This document shows positions 46,316-58,476 of a DNA stretch of 60,000 nt, piece by piece. The stretch lies in the NCBI RefSeq assembly GCF_000003815.2, contig NC_049981.1, positions 18,277,041 through 18,337,040 of the forward strand. The letters run 5' to 3'. Each line of letters starts with the position of its first letter. Position 1 is the stretch's first letter. The notes under the pieces are model-generated. The model had not been told where the DNA came from and did not search any database. It worked only from the letters and a program-made list of their open reading frames with translations. The position numbers were made by a program, and so were the translations under genes. The DNA comes from Branchiostoma floridae. Lineage: Eukaryota > Chordata > Leptocardii > Amphioxiformes > Branchiostomatidae.

Positions 46316-47071
46316 TTCGTTGCATTCGTTATCACTTTTAATGGAAGATTTCAACAAAAACAACCTGCAGTTTTATAATTCCATGCTAGGCGGCTCAAAC
46401 ATACCTAACTTCTTCCCAAGCACAAGAGCCGTGCACCACCCTAAAATCGCGACCATGAATTGTTTAGGATACGAGAATTCAAAACCGGCAGTTCCGCTGT
46501 AGTGAAAATGAGTTTAAATAGGAGGGATTTATCCATGTCTTCGATGGGAGAAGACATAACCACGTACCAAATTTCACGATAGCCCAACTCGATTCTTGGA
46601 TTTAATATGCTGCTGAATCACAGATATCCGCACTGGCATGCATGCGAACATTTGAAACGCTACCAAAAACATAGCCGGCTGGCGAAGGTAAAAGGTCAAA
46701 TTGATGCAAAGTACGATCCGTCCGTGCGCTCGTGAGAAACACTAAACTTTCCCATCACAAACTTCGCGGCTCTTTGCCCAGACGGACGCGACATGTGTGA
46801 CTCTCGCCACTCTGGGGACGAGCTGGAAAGGGGAATGCTATAAAAGTGTCGACCACCTTGGCCATGAACTCCGCAGGCAGAATACACCGCAGACGTTATT
46901 CTAGGCGCCAGGCCAAACCTGCCCGAGAGAGGGCCTGAGAATCTGTTACTTCAGTGGGTGTTATGCTTCAGTGAAGCGTTCAAGTCAGATTTCAACTTCG
47001 GACATATATTCTCAAACACACATTTTCCGACCCATGTCCATCCCTGTTTGATGTGCGCTCACTCAAGCCCC

Positions 47072-47279
47072 CATTCCACTAGACGGCATTCGCACCGCGA
47101 CCTCGCTGCGACCGAACTTGGATTTGTGTTACTTTTGACTCAATTGCGGTCTGTCATGAAAAATATTAAAGTACGACTGACAAGACAAACCGTTTTTGAT
47201 CTACGGAATGTGTTGTGCGATTTGTCAAATCGCTCGGTCGCAGGGCGGTCGCAGCGAGGTCGCCACCCCAGTGGAATTG
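47072..47279. mobile_element. MITE-like element with GCGACCTCGCTGCGACCG core
   Basis: Left arm has attccact (47073) and GCGACCTCGCTGCGACCG at 47097-47114. The right arm has the exact inverse at 47246-47263 followed by agtggaatt. The same 18-mer recurs at 58252-58269. Confidence 0.7.
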
Positions 47280-47965
47280 TGGTGTGAAGGAAACCTTAAA
47301 TCAAAGTGAGTGCAGTTTCAAATGACCTGTTTGTATTTCGTGGCGTCGTCTGTGGTGTAGGACACAGTTGACTGATGGCACGACCATCAATTCTCTAACC
47401 AAACGTCGAGTTCTCAACTTCACTTTTTGCACGGACTGGGTGTATTTGAAACAGTTGTTATAGCGGGGAGGCTGACTTTAAAATGATTCTTAACAGTTGC
47501 TCATCAACGTGAACAGACACAAACCTGAAAACATCATTTAGTAACCTTCAACATTGACTATTCGTTCAGCAGAACCCAACTCTTCACCTTTGATGACCGT
47601 TCAGCCTAATGTCGGTTATCCTGTCTAGTCTACGTCTTTTTACCCAGGACCTTACTTAACGTGACGGGTTGCCAGCTGCCAGTCATGATCACGCAATGTA
47701 TACTGTACTGTACATATGATACACATACCAGCAACAATTCTTAGATCTTTTATTTTCTCTTAGTTGTTGTTGCAAATAAGCTCCAAAATAGGTTCAAACT
47801 GAATCAGATGCACGCAAAATTTACGTAGCACACAAGATATCATATATAATATGTAGCTATATCTAACAGTATATCAGACACAAGGCGCTAGTTCACCTTC
47901 ATCCGCGGGGTAACCTAAAGTTACTCGTATATGTGTATCTGTTTTTTTTTAAACAGGGTATTTAG

Positions 47966-48066
47966 GGATAACAAGTAGACGGATGGTGTCATATCTACGA
48001 TATTCTAGTGAAAATCTTTATCTATAAATATTGCAACTTGAAACAACTGTCCGTTGACTTGATAAC
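47966..48066. mobile_element. MITE-like inverted repeat, same family as 37596
   Basis: ggataacaagtagacggatg (left) and actgtccgttgacttgataac (right) are diverged inverted copies and match the inner TIR sequence of the 37596-37748 element. Confidence 0.5.
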
Positions 48067-48500
48067 GGATATACGGATAGATGTTAACAATTGTCATCTA
48101 TGTATTGTCTGTCTGACCTTACATGCTCCTATTCTGCGGCGCAAATTCACAATTGTTTGCGACACATCGTGAAGAAGGGTACGGCACAGACTTTGGCACA
48201 ACTAAAGGCCCAGGTGTTCTTGGTTTTCTGATGTTGTTCACAGAAAGAGCCATTAGGCGTGGCAGCGCCGGTGTTAGTTAGTTAGTCCACAGACAATGTG
48301 TCAGCTGATTACAACCAGACCCGACAAAACCATTGCGTCTCTGCATTTCCTCCATCACTTTTACCGAGTCAGCGAGGAGGACTTTGGGACAAATTTGTCC
48401 TCAAATGTCTCCACTTCGGTGCCGTCTTGATGTGAGGTGGTCTAATTTGCAGGGGGTTCCTCAGAGTAACGAGATACACATGTAACGAACAAGTATTGAA

Positions 48501-48613
48501 CATAAGATCACATAACGATCTCTTACCGCACTTGCCGGTATGGGCATAGGCGGTAGGCCAAGGAATTGTCATAAGATCACATAACGATCTCTTACCGCAC
48601 TTGCCGGTATGGG
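48501..48613 (+). repeat. 44-bp perfect direct repeat, period 69
   Basis: cataagatcacataacgatc followed by 24 more identical bases (ending ggtatggg) occurs at 48501-48544 and 48570-48613. The identity over 44 bp implies a recent duplication. Confidence 0.9.
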
Positions 48614-50002
48614 GACTGAACAGGAATTGGTTGAGGCAGGAGTTGGTGAAAGAGGGACCGACCGGGAGGTTTTTGAGGTAGGGGTTGGAGGAACCGAAGG
48701 GATTTTGGACACCAGTGAATAAAGTTTTGCCCCAAAGCCCAGAGGTCCTGGTTTCGAGTGCCTATGATATGTTCCGACGTTGTGCCATCAATGGATACTA
48801 GTAGTCACTTTACAAGAATGAATATCCTCATTTCACTCAGGGGAAAACGAGTACCTAGCTTCGGTTAGGGACGTCCCTGTGATAGGACATTGACTTGGAG
48901 ATCCCGTGTTTGAGCAGAGCCACACCTCAAAGCACGTAAAGGAAAGACAGTTCATTTTCTAATAACAGAGAATTTCTTACCGCATTTATAAGTATTTGTC
49001 GCCGGCAGGATGATAAACTGTCGTCCCTGTCGTGGTGGTTTGTCTGTTTTTTCAATATTATTCCTCCTTTCCAGTTGTAAAACTTTGTAGAACACCCTCT
49101 CTGTTTCCAGTCGCGTTTATTATGCTTCATCCTCATTTTCTCGAATTCGTAATTGTAATTCTACCAATCTCGTGAGGAGGCGTTCTTTTCTTTCACCAGA
49201 CAAATTTGTGCGCGGTAAGAAAGGTTAGCCTTGTCCAAGGGTTCTAATGGTTTTCCTTTATGTCACTCTCCAATTTCGTGACTTACTAATTGTACATTTC
49301 TGTACATGTAAACTTCAACTAACTAATGAATAACTTGCAGCTCAAAGTTGCGGAAAGTGAAATAGTCACTTCCTGGAAAGTGCCGGGTTAGTCTTTTTTA
49401 AAAGAGGTCGACGTTCGTCCCTACAGGACTCTTAAAAAAGAATAGGGACTTCTCGGTAGTTTATTAGAAATTTCCATTAAGAAAGCTTTAATGGGGACAC
49501 GAGCCATCAATTAACACTTTTTAATATCGGTAATTTACTAATTGGCGGATGGGTACTTTATCTGTTGAAAACCTTGACTTGTCCGTGACCTTGCTTTGTT
49601 CCATGTCTGACTCACTCTCAGGACGATGTAAAAGGGCACTGAATTGGGATAGCCTCCCTCGCAGACTTCTAAATAGCGCTGGCTTTTTTGCTGATTGGCG
49701 ATTTTTAACACGGTTGAAGGGTTCTTTTATTGAGCATCATTCACCCGGATGGGAGGCCTGGCGCATCTAGTGAGACCATGTCTTGACTCTTGTATCAGCC
49801 AACGAAACGCGGTGCGTCTTTCCCAATGTTAGAATGAATGGAGACCTTTATTGCACATTTTGCTACTCCGGCCTAAGTCTGCCAATTAAGTATAGGTCAC
49901 GAAAAGACATTTAAAGTAGATTATGATAACTAAACCTTCTTCAATCAAGAAAAATATCTAAGTATTGAAAATTTGAAGGACAGGAATGCAGTCACAACAA
50001 AC

Positions 50003-50086
50003 TAGCCTGGTATCCAGCCGTAGTATAGCTCCCGTGTCCTCAGAGAGAAGAGACTCGGGAGCTATATTACGGCTGATACCAGGCTA
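50003..50086. mobile_element. 84-bp palindromic element with 9-bp target-site duplication
   Basis: Arms 50003-50038 (tagcctggtatccagccgta...) and 50052-50086 (...acggctgataccaggcta) are near-perfect inverted copies with a 13-base centre. The element is flanked on both sides by acaacaaac (49994-50002 and 50087-50095). Confidence 0.8.
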
Positions 50087-51340
50087 ACAACAAACTACAC
50101 ATTGAAACCGGAAGAAATACCCACACCCCATTGTATGTAGTTTTGAATAATCTGTATGATCTTCACCTTTGTTAACGAAATGTTGTCATTACACGATATG
50201 TCTTCGTTAGAAACGTTTGAAAATATATATCTTTTAACCGCTGACCAATAGAGCTAACAATCTGAAACGTGTTTGTTTTATGTGGGATTGGAAAATACCG
50301 CAAGAATGCATACCCGCACAGTCTGCACTCCTCTAACATTTATTACCAGATTTGTCCAGTTCCAGCTCAACTGGCAGAAGAAAACTATTAGTCTGTTTGA
50401 AAAGCGTCGGCTGGCACGTTCAGGTGAAGTGTGAAAATCGCGAATCAGCTAGCCCTCCTGCAAAAAGTAAAAGCCAGTGCTGCTAGACGTCTGCGAAGGA
50501 GGCTAGGGAGTCGGAAACGCGATCTGTTGCAGTACTAGATTGGAAGTTATTCAGGAAACCTGCAGAGACGGCCTTGGACGGCGTCTGTGGTAACTAACTA
50601 GCGATGAACAGCAGCCAGTCTCTCTCTCCTAGCCACCAATCAGATCTGACTTTATCCCGTGAGCCTGTTTTTTTTTTCGTGGGCTGACCTTGGAACAACT
50701 TTTTTGTGTCTCGTAGAAAACGTAGTCCACTACTCGTGAAGGTTTTCGCAGTGCATATTAAAGTACTGTAGACTTTGATATGATATGATGCCCGGATGTC
50801 AGTTGTAAGTAGGGCTACCAGGAGCCCCCGTGATGTTCTATTGGGACGTCTACTCACAATGTTATGAAAAAGAGGATTTGGGTTTGAACAAAAGTGGCCG
50901 TACCCCGACAGCGCGGATTTCACGGCCAATCAGTCACATGGCGATATCCTGCCAAACATGCAGAGCAGGTCAGTTCGCGCCTTCCCACTCTGCCGTCTTC
51001 CGGTTTTGAAACGCTGGCGACCGGTCGTCACCTAGCCATCTGGAAAGCCACAATCTGGATCAGTGCAACAAGGCCCTGGCCCCAGGGTTGCTTCTTATTG
51101 GCCAATGTGGTCATTGTTAAAACAGATCAGAAACACTTGACGTTCTGCCCAATTCAGGGAGGAATTAACCTCCTTCTTGACGCAGAGAGCGCATGATAAT
51201 GATAGGTACGGTCTGCCTCTAGGGGCCGCGAGGGGATTGACCGCCAGGGAGCGCTTGCTACTTCGTCAACTTACGACTGGGTATGCCCTCGACGGAAACG
51301 CACGGGAATTTGCCGGGACCAAGGAACTGAGCTTTTCAGA

Positions 51341-51497
51341 ATGACTGCGTTGCCGCTGGGACTAGCATCGCTATGCTACTGCTATATTCTGGTGTTTATG
51401 CCAACGTGGGGCTCCGTGAGGGCGTCCCAGGTACCAATACACTACCTGAACCCTGATGATACACAGGATATCGACTATGCAGACCCCTGTAAAGCTG
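51341..51497 (+). CDS. BMP1/TLL: First coding exon of a probable tolloid/BMP1-type astacin protease
   Basis: ATG at 51341 opens 52 codons plus one base, ending at GCTG|gtaggt (phase 1). Residues 1-30 form a signal peptide (LGLASLCYCYILVFMPTWGS core). The end, DDTQDIDYADPCKA, matches the conserved Asn/Asp-Tyr-x-Asp-Pro-Cys-Lys-Ala that starts the tolloid/BMP1 prodomain in vertebrates and flies (established family knowledge, recalled). Tolloid proteases cleave procollagen C-propeptides and chordin. The rest (prodomain, astacin, CUB and EGF domains) is not seen within the next 8.5 kb and should lie to the right. The exon is too short for certainty; another secreted protein with DPCKA is possible. 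Confidence 0.6.
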
Positions 51498-52678
51498 GTA
51501 GGTCATAATTGTTTTGCTCGACCCTTGCTGCCATTTACAGCCGTTTCCATGGACTGCATTCTTCAGACGCCGGCAGTCTTTACCGTCCCAACAGTGTCTG
51601 GGGTCAAGTAAATAGCAGATGCCAGTTTTGCCGTAGCGACCATTCACAGTACCTTAACGTTAGCAGACAAAAGCGTCACTGCAATCTTCAATCTGTGCTC
51701 ATCAGTGTTATAATGCGTACTGCATTGTTTAATTTAAAATCTTATTAACTTTGCGTGCCATCTTTCGTGTGGGGCTAACGAAACGAACGTTGAACTATAA
51801 TGTGCTGTGGTATGGTGGTCTACATCACCACTGAATCAATGTGTTTTGACTAAAGATCAGTTGGTCAATCGTACGTTTCGACGGGATACATATGGTTATG
51901 CATGGAGCAATTGGGAATGATAAGTGCCAAATTAATTCAAACCACATGGGGAGCCCTGTCACAACCGATAGCACAGGTCAACGGCAAATGGCCGGACTGT
52001 GGCGCTTAATTCATCAACAGTGTGTTTTCCTCGAGCTCAAAGACGTTTGACAAGAAAAACGACTTCATTGTGGTGTTCCATGAAAGGGTATTGACCGACA
52101 CAGCTTTAGGAATTCGCTACTGTCTGGGTTTGGAATTCCTCCAACGCAGGTTGGCCTTGTAGACATAAAATAAATCTTTATTTTGCTTTGTGCGTATGAA
52201 AAGCCGGGAGCACAGGGCGCGTTGGTCACTTTTGCACAAGCCACGGTGGATCGCCAGTTGTGCAGAAAAATAAGCGAGCTCTATTCCATTTCTTTTGTCT
52301 GATGACTCGAAGCCTTTCTTCAATTTTTTCTTATCATCCGGAAGTCAACTCTGAACTGTTAGTCTAATCTCTTCCGGGGCAGATTTGGGGGCAACTGGTT
52401 CTACTTGCTCCCGATGTACACACTAGTATTTAGACGGAAGCGAATATTTGTAACCATGTGCAGCAGCTGCCGGTTTGTGTACGTAGTAAACCGCTGACCT
52501 CGGCCTTGCTCTGGTATTTGTTGCAACCACATCAATGCTTTGTTGGCATTGTAACTACCGATGAGTGGCATATTGTTTTTGGCTTCTCTCTCTCTGCTCA
52601 ATGAGGTTTTATCAAGTCTTATCAACCTCCTTGCTCTGCTCTCTCCGTGTATTTTTCCCTCCCCCACCCCCGGTCTCT

Positions 52679-52717
52679 GTGTTTGTGTGTGTGTGTGTGC
52701 GTGAGTGTGCGTGTGTG
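52679..52717 (+). repeat. (GT)n microsatellite, imperfect
   Basis: GT run with a few GC and GA interruptions. Confidence 0.9.
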
Positions 52718-53334
52718 ATTGTAATCGCTAAACAGTATGCATGCTTACGTCTGATAAGATGAAGTCTGCCATCTCTGATTGCCTTGCAAGTGTTCTCCGT
52801 GTTCAACCCATCTACTAACGTTAGGTCCTGGTCCACCCGGTCCCAACGATTCCATTGATTCCGTGAAAGGGTACTTGTCAGTTGTCACATGTTTATTTTT
52901 CATGCTTCAAAATCACGACGGGGTTTTATATCATCGCATGATTTTATCTGACCCGTCATTGGCAGGCCGTGATGCTGTCCATGTGTGTCACCAGGTGCTA
53001 ACGGAGTACACAGCTTTGTCTTTGCACATTCTGCTTTGTCTTCTCCTACGCAGAGAAGAACCGCGTCATAGAACTCCGACGGGCCCTAAGTGAGCGGAAT
53101 TCTATTAAGCGGGTTGGAATCTAGCATTTGGTAGCGTTTTATGGTTCAGCAGCATAACTCAAGAAGCTATTTATTGGGCTTAAAACAAATTTTGTACGTA
53201 GTTAGCTAGGTCGTGTCCTGACTCCTGCCGAAGAAATGATTTGCTGTTGGCCCCCTGGCGGCTTTCCTTGTTCTTCAGCAGAACTTCCTTTTCTTACGCC
53301 GTCTTCTGGACAAGTTTCGGTCATGATTATGTCG

Positions 53335-53453
53335 GTTGCACCCCACATCTGCTTGAAAATTACGTGTCGATAATGTTGCACCCCACATCTGCTTGAACAT
53401 ACGTGTCGGCAGATGTTGCACCCCACATCTGCTTGAACATTACGTGTCGATAG
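53335..53453 (+). repeat. Three-unit 40-bp tandem repeat
   Basis: gttgcaccccacatctgctt starts at 53335, 53375 and 53415 (period 40). Each unit continues with gaa[c/a]at(t)acgtgtcg. Confidence 0.95.
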
Positions 53454-55649
53454 TTGAATGACAACAAGCAACTAGAGCATTGGTGTCCCCTACATATCGC
53501 TGGGACGTCTACATATATACACAGTATAACGTTAAAATCTATATATGTATCAACATTTAGAATGGATTTCCTGTTTCTTACACTTGTAGGCATATTACTA
53601 ATAACTATCATAATAGTATTAACCAGAAATATGGTTATAGAAGTCCATTTGTGGATTTTGGACTTATCCTCACATCGAAAATCCGACAACTGCTGCTTCT
53701 AAGAAACACTTACGGTCGAAGATATCGCGTTTATCTTACCCTCAAGCAAAAAAATAAATCGCTGAGTGACAACGTTTTGAGTCATCTTGTTACCCAGCCA
53801 GTCAAATAACCAAAACAACCTCCTTCCAGGGACATTCTAATGCCCATGGAAGAAGTTTATTTTTGATTGTCCTTTCTTCATCGCAGACAAACAACTTTGA
53901 AAGCACGTCATGTTGGATCTGATCAGAGATAGGTTACAAAGGCCACTGCCGTCATCCCAAATTATGTAGTTCTAGATTCTTGTAAGCATTTGGGTCAAAT
54001 TGAAACGGACATGCTTGATAACAGCGCATCCAGCAGTAGATTTAAATCTTGCGGCCACTAAGTACCTAACGACCCTGTCTCAAAATTTAGCCTTTGGGCA
54101 TGTGTGTCCTAGCATGACCGTGATCGTCCGAGCCAAAAAGCCAACGTCTCCCAAAAGATATAGCGAAACGAATTTGACAGGACCTAAAGAAACGGGGATG
54201 ATGAACTCTAGCCAGCCCGATAGATTTCCGGAATAGAAGATTCTAAAAAAAGAAGATTTTTTTCCGTCATGTGTAGAATGACCAGTGTTTTTTTCAGTGG
54301 TCCCTTGAAGTTGGGTATATATGTATGATACAATGTACATCTTTACCCACCGATATGTGTCTGTCGCTGTTGAACGGATTTATCTTGACATTTTCCTATC
54401 ATACACAACAAAATACCTACCTTTCTAACACATGTACCTACAAATCTAGGAAAGGAAGATACTGCCAGAACCTTTGCTAAAGGTAGAGGTTTAGGACCGC
54501 AGCGGTCAGACGGGAGGTCTAAATGAAGCTCGCGACGAGCAGGACAGATTTGAAGAAAAAAGAGCGATTGCAGCTGCAGGGTGTTCAAAACAATACAGCA
54601 GCAGAATACAGTTGACTACTGCTAATCTTTGGCAGTCTAGTCTCAGAAGACCATCTACTATTAGTACTACTACTACGCAGCAAAATTCTGTGACATGACG
54701 GAAAGACGGACATTGACTAGCTATATAGCACTGCTTTGTAGACAAAGGAAACGTCCATAATTTATATGCTCTCCAGTCGCTCTATACCTGCTTCTTGCAA
54801 ATGCGTCTGAACCACGTCCCAAATTAAAGTAATGTCTGACGTTCTTCTGTCAACCGAGTTGGGCATCTGAACAGCTGGCGGTCCGATAACGGTATAATTA
54901 TAGCCATCAATTCTCCACCCGATGATTTACACGTATGGCGAGAGAAAGAGGCTGTTGCGGGAAACTGGACAGACAAGGTCGCCGGCGGTGAGAAGATGTC
55001 GGTGGATCGTCCCGAAAGTTTGTGTTATGTCAGCTGTTTGGAGAGGGCGTGATGTTTTCGTTGCCACTGGTTCGTCAGTTTGTACAGACTGCCTCAATTT
55101 GTTTGGGGTGGGGTGTGTGTGTGAACGAGATGAAAGTTTGCCTGCCCTAGCAGTTTTCTGGCGACATCCTTTTTTTTGGTACAATAATGTTCCTCAGATG
55201 CGATGAGGGAATGTCATTTTTGTGTATTGATGAGAATTTTATCAAAGTATAACATTTTATTAGGAAAAATGTTGTAAGAAACAAATTGTTCAAATTAAGA
55301 TACTCTATTTTCTTATGATGTTTACACTGTTTTTGAACCTAAACCTCCTGTGACGTCCCCCTTACATATAGTTAGTCTATTTTTTTTCTTGTGATGTTAC
55401 TTACAGTTAACATTGCTTTCGAAATATCCAATGACGACACCCTGACAAACTGTAAACCTGTTGTTTCTTGTGATTTTTATCGTTATTAAACCTCTCGTCT
55501 TAACACCCTTACAAGCAGTATAAAACGTACTTTTGGGGGTCTATTTTTCTTATGTCATCAGATGTTTATCACTGTATTTGAAACCTGCCGTGCCGACCCC
55601 TTACAAACAGTGCACCACAGCTGACGACAGTCCCTGAGGAATCCACTGT

Positions 55650-55740
55650 GACATGAACCGAGATTCGAACTCTCGACCTCCTGATCCAGAAACTGGGTCT
55701 GGTAACACGCACGACGCATGCTACCAGGACCACATCGTTG
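55650..55740 (-). repeat. tRNA-derived SINE head or tRNA pseudogene
   Basis: On the minus strand, tggtcctggtagcatgcg resembles an A box, and gagagttcgaatctcgg is a good B box with a foldable T arm. No full cloverleaf or acceptor stem can be formed, so a functional tRNA is unlikely. Confidence 0.5.
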
Positions 55741-57740
55741 TATTTTTTGTATACAGGAAGTGTAACAACAGGTGGTACTAGTAGTTCAAATCTATAGTGC
55801 ATAGTGCATACTATTTAGGTCGCCGTGCACACTCTATAATATGTATTTGTCTGTTCCGCCAAGGACACACAAAAGTGCTATATCAGAAAAAGGGACAGGT
55901 TCTTAATCTTCCTGACGCCTGGATGTCAGACGGCCTGATGCTCAGCTAGCTTGCAGACGACAGACGAGGGGTAGTAATCATTAACAGGTTCAAAAAGATA
56001 GCGGATGGCAACTCATAGAACACGTCAAGACTATGGCATTTTGTGGTCACACATCCTAATATTATCGTACATTGGAGGGAACCTGAGTCACACCAAACTC
56101 CTAACAAAGCGCCGATCTACTTTTATTTATTTTATTCTACCGCAGTGTTGTTCCGTGGTATAAAATGTTGTGAACCCAGTCTGTGCTTATCTGGCACATG
56201 GGTTTGGTGATATGGTTGTAGAGTAGAGTAGTTGATTTCTTAGGCTTGGTAGGAATTTTAGTTTCTATTTTTGGCGGCTCTTATAGTTCAGTTCAGTATC
56301 ATTTCTGGTCGGTGTGGGTTTCTCAGCACCCTGCAGCGTCCTGTACATCAGTGTATTTCTTTCTGCATGTTCGTCCAATCTCGCTCTGACATTTGTTGTC
56401 GTCACTTCACTCTACACATCATTGATCATCGTTGTTCGGGAGCCCGTCTGCTAAATTTTCGTTGTTGAGTCTGTCAATTGGAGTCTGCTAGGCCTTGGAA
56501 ACAGTCTGGCATCCGATCCAGGCTAAACGTTCGCAAAACATTTCATGCCACGGGAAAACCTCAAGAACAGCCCTGTGTATGCCCATCCCACGATATCCTT
56601 CCAGTGCCAATGACAGTGAGCACGGCCCATATTGTGGGTATTTGGGGAGTCAGACCAAAATTGACCTTTCCAGTCGGCCTTCCCGACAAAAAGACACACC
56701 AGCTTTGTGTGCCTACCAGATGGCGCAATGCTGCCCAAGCCGTGTCAAGATCGTGTAATGCAGGCCAGGTAGAACTCCCAATCGTCCTGGCGTCAAGTGG
56801 AAAATCTCTTGACCTTTCCAAGTCCTGGTACGTTGATAACAGGCAAACACAAAACAAGAGGTAATAATGACCATAAATAACACACGTGTAAAAACATAGA
56901 ATAAAGAATTTAAAGATCGCTTCATTTATCTACCTAGATGTTAACTGTTCTCTATATGTGAATAATGCCATAGTCATGGTAATGAATGGATATCGACCCA
57001 AAAAGGAATTCGTGATTTATTGTCCCTGGGGTTAAGGGAATAGACCCCAGCCTCTAGTGATGTCTTGATGACATCAGCACATCAGTTCCAAGTCGTGTCT
57101 GCTTCGGTTGTTCTTCTGGCTTAGGTGGGCAGATCACTTCTCTAGCACCTATAGAGTCAAGGACAGCAATAACGACATTGGATATAAGTGAAGAGGCGAT
57201 GGACAACCAGCTGTTGTGTCATCAGACATCAACGGAGGCGTTTGCCAGAACTGCTCTTGAAGTCCATGAAGAGTGAAAGAAGCCGGGTCTTGTGCAAAAA
57301 AATTGTCTCTATGGTCTACCAAACTACACTGACTATAGGATGAGAACTCTTTGCCAAGTGAGTTTGGCCACCATGGTGTATAGACATTGCAAATTGTACC
57401 CTTCCCACAGGCTGCCTTCCGCGGACTGACTCGACAATTTCTTGATTGCCAATAAACACCTCATAAATGGCTGGTGGAGGCTACAACAAAATTGCTCCAA
57501 ATGTGTTGCCTCATTTAGAACAACAGCATGGGTGAAATCAGACGTGCAAGCCGTCGGATAGTGTCAGAATCGCCTTCATACAAAAACACCAGCCGTGTCT
57601 ACGAATGGGTAAAAGAACAAACTTATCGAGAAGAGCTTGGGTGAATATGTGTGCTTAGCCGAATGAACGAACAGTAGCAAATCTGCATTTGTACTAGATA
57701 CCGTTACGTACTTCGTCCTCACTCTGACTCTGATATCACC

Positions 57741-57875
57741 TATTCTCCAAGCAGAGGTTGGGTCATGGAGATAACGTTAGTGGTAGCCGAGAGTTTTACC
57801 GGCTTGCTACTCTCGAGCTAGTAAGAATCCCGACTACTACTATATATCCATGACTCAACCCCTGCTTGGAGAATA
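57741..57875. mobile_element. MITE-like element, 33-bp inverted repeats, candidate 9-bp TSD
   Basis: tattctccaagcagaggttg ... (57741-57773) is the inverse of 57843-57875 (...cccctgcttggagaata) with about three mismatches. Flanks gatatcacc and gatgtcact match at 7 of 9 bases. Confidence 0.7.
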
Positions 57876-58244
57876 GATGTCACTCACTTTACCTTTTAAA
57901 TACCTTCACATTTTAACATAACAGTTACGTCACCCCTGAAGGCTAAGAAAATCATTGGAAACAGCCAGTGTCGTAGCGCGCCAAGGCTGACATGAAATTC
58001 TTTACCCAGGGATGCCAAACCGTTTTGACACAGATAGCCTTTGGTTTCTGACTAATCCCGACCTTTGGCTTGAGTGAGAAACAACCCGACACAGCTGAAA
58101 GTTGTCCTGCTGCGTCCCTTCCTCTCACGGACAGCCACGAACCACGCGGGAACGTAGGGGTCATTATTTCTCCGGCTCACAGGCTGGTAGTCACGTCCCA
58201 TCACGACATTGCAGCAATGAAAAACACTTATCCTAACATCTCAT

Positions 58245-58470
58245 AAAGGTAGCGACCTCGCTGCGACCGCGCTACAGCCTAACACGGATTGCCCAAAGAA
58301 CTTCAAAGATAAAAACGATTTTAACGCGTTGTGTGTTTTGTTGCTTGTTCTAGTTACATGTATACCTGGACTAAAATTACATTTTGCATGATATTGCAAT
58401 TATGAATCAAGGGTTACATAAATCAAATGTTGGTTCCTCTACGGTCGGTCAGCGATCGCCGTCGAGGACG
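58245..58470. mobile_element. Diverged member of the GCGACCTCGCTGCGACCG family
   Basis: Exact 18-mer at 58252-58269; a degenerate inverse (cggtcggtcagcgatcgc) near 58443-58460 may be the other arm. Confidence 0.45.
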
Positions 58471-58476
58471 TTTTAG

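Larger units (their letters stand above)
44400..51340. other. Divergent intergenic region between ADAMTS and tolloid-like genes
   Basis: No coding exon found. It holds the dispersed repeat at 46030-46315, inverted-repeat elements at 47072-47279, 47966-48066 and 50003-50086, and a tandem duplication at 48501-48613. Shared regulatory DNA for the two collagen-processing genes, if any, would lie here. Confidence 0.5.

Noticed and set aside
53054-53089. 36-base exon-like segment with strong acceptor (tctcctacgcag) and a phase-1 donor, compatible in phase with the tolloid-like exon
   Set aside because: The encoded EKNRVIELRRAL does not resemble the tolloid prodomain, and the donor is weak. Only cDNA could rescue it.
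55650-55740. Functional tRNA gene
   Set aside because: Good B box and T arm, but acceptor and anticodon arms do not fold, so it is listed as SINE/pseudogene.
56478-56864. 128-codon plus-strand ORF in the presumed tolloid intron
   Set aside because: Overlapping ORFs in four frames indicate a locally GC-rich, stop-poor stretch rather than a gene; part of it shares the TAGCCTGGAT-type repeat end.
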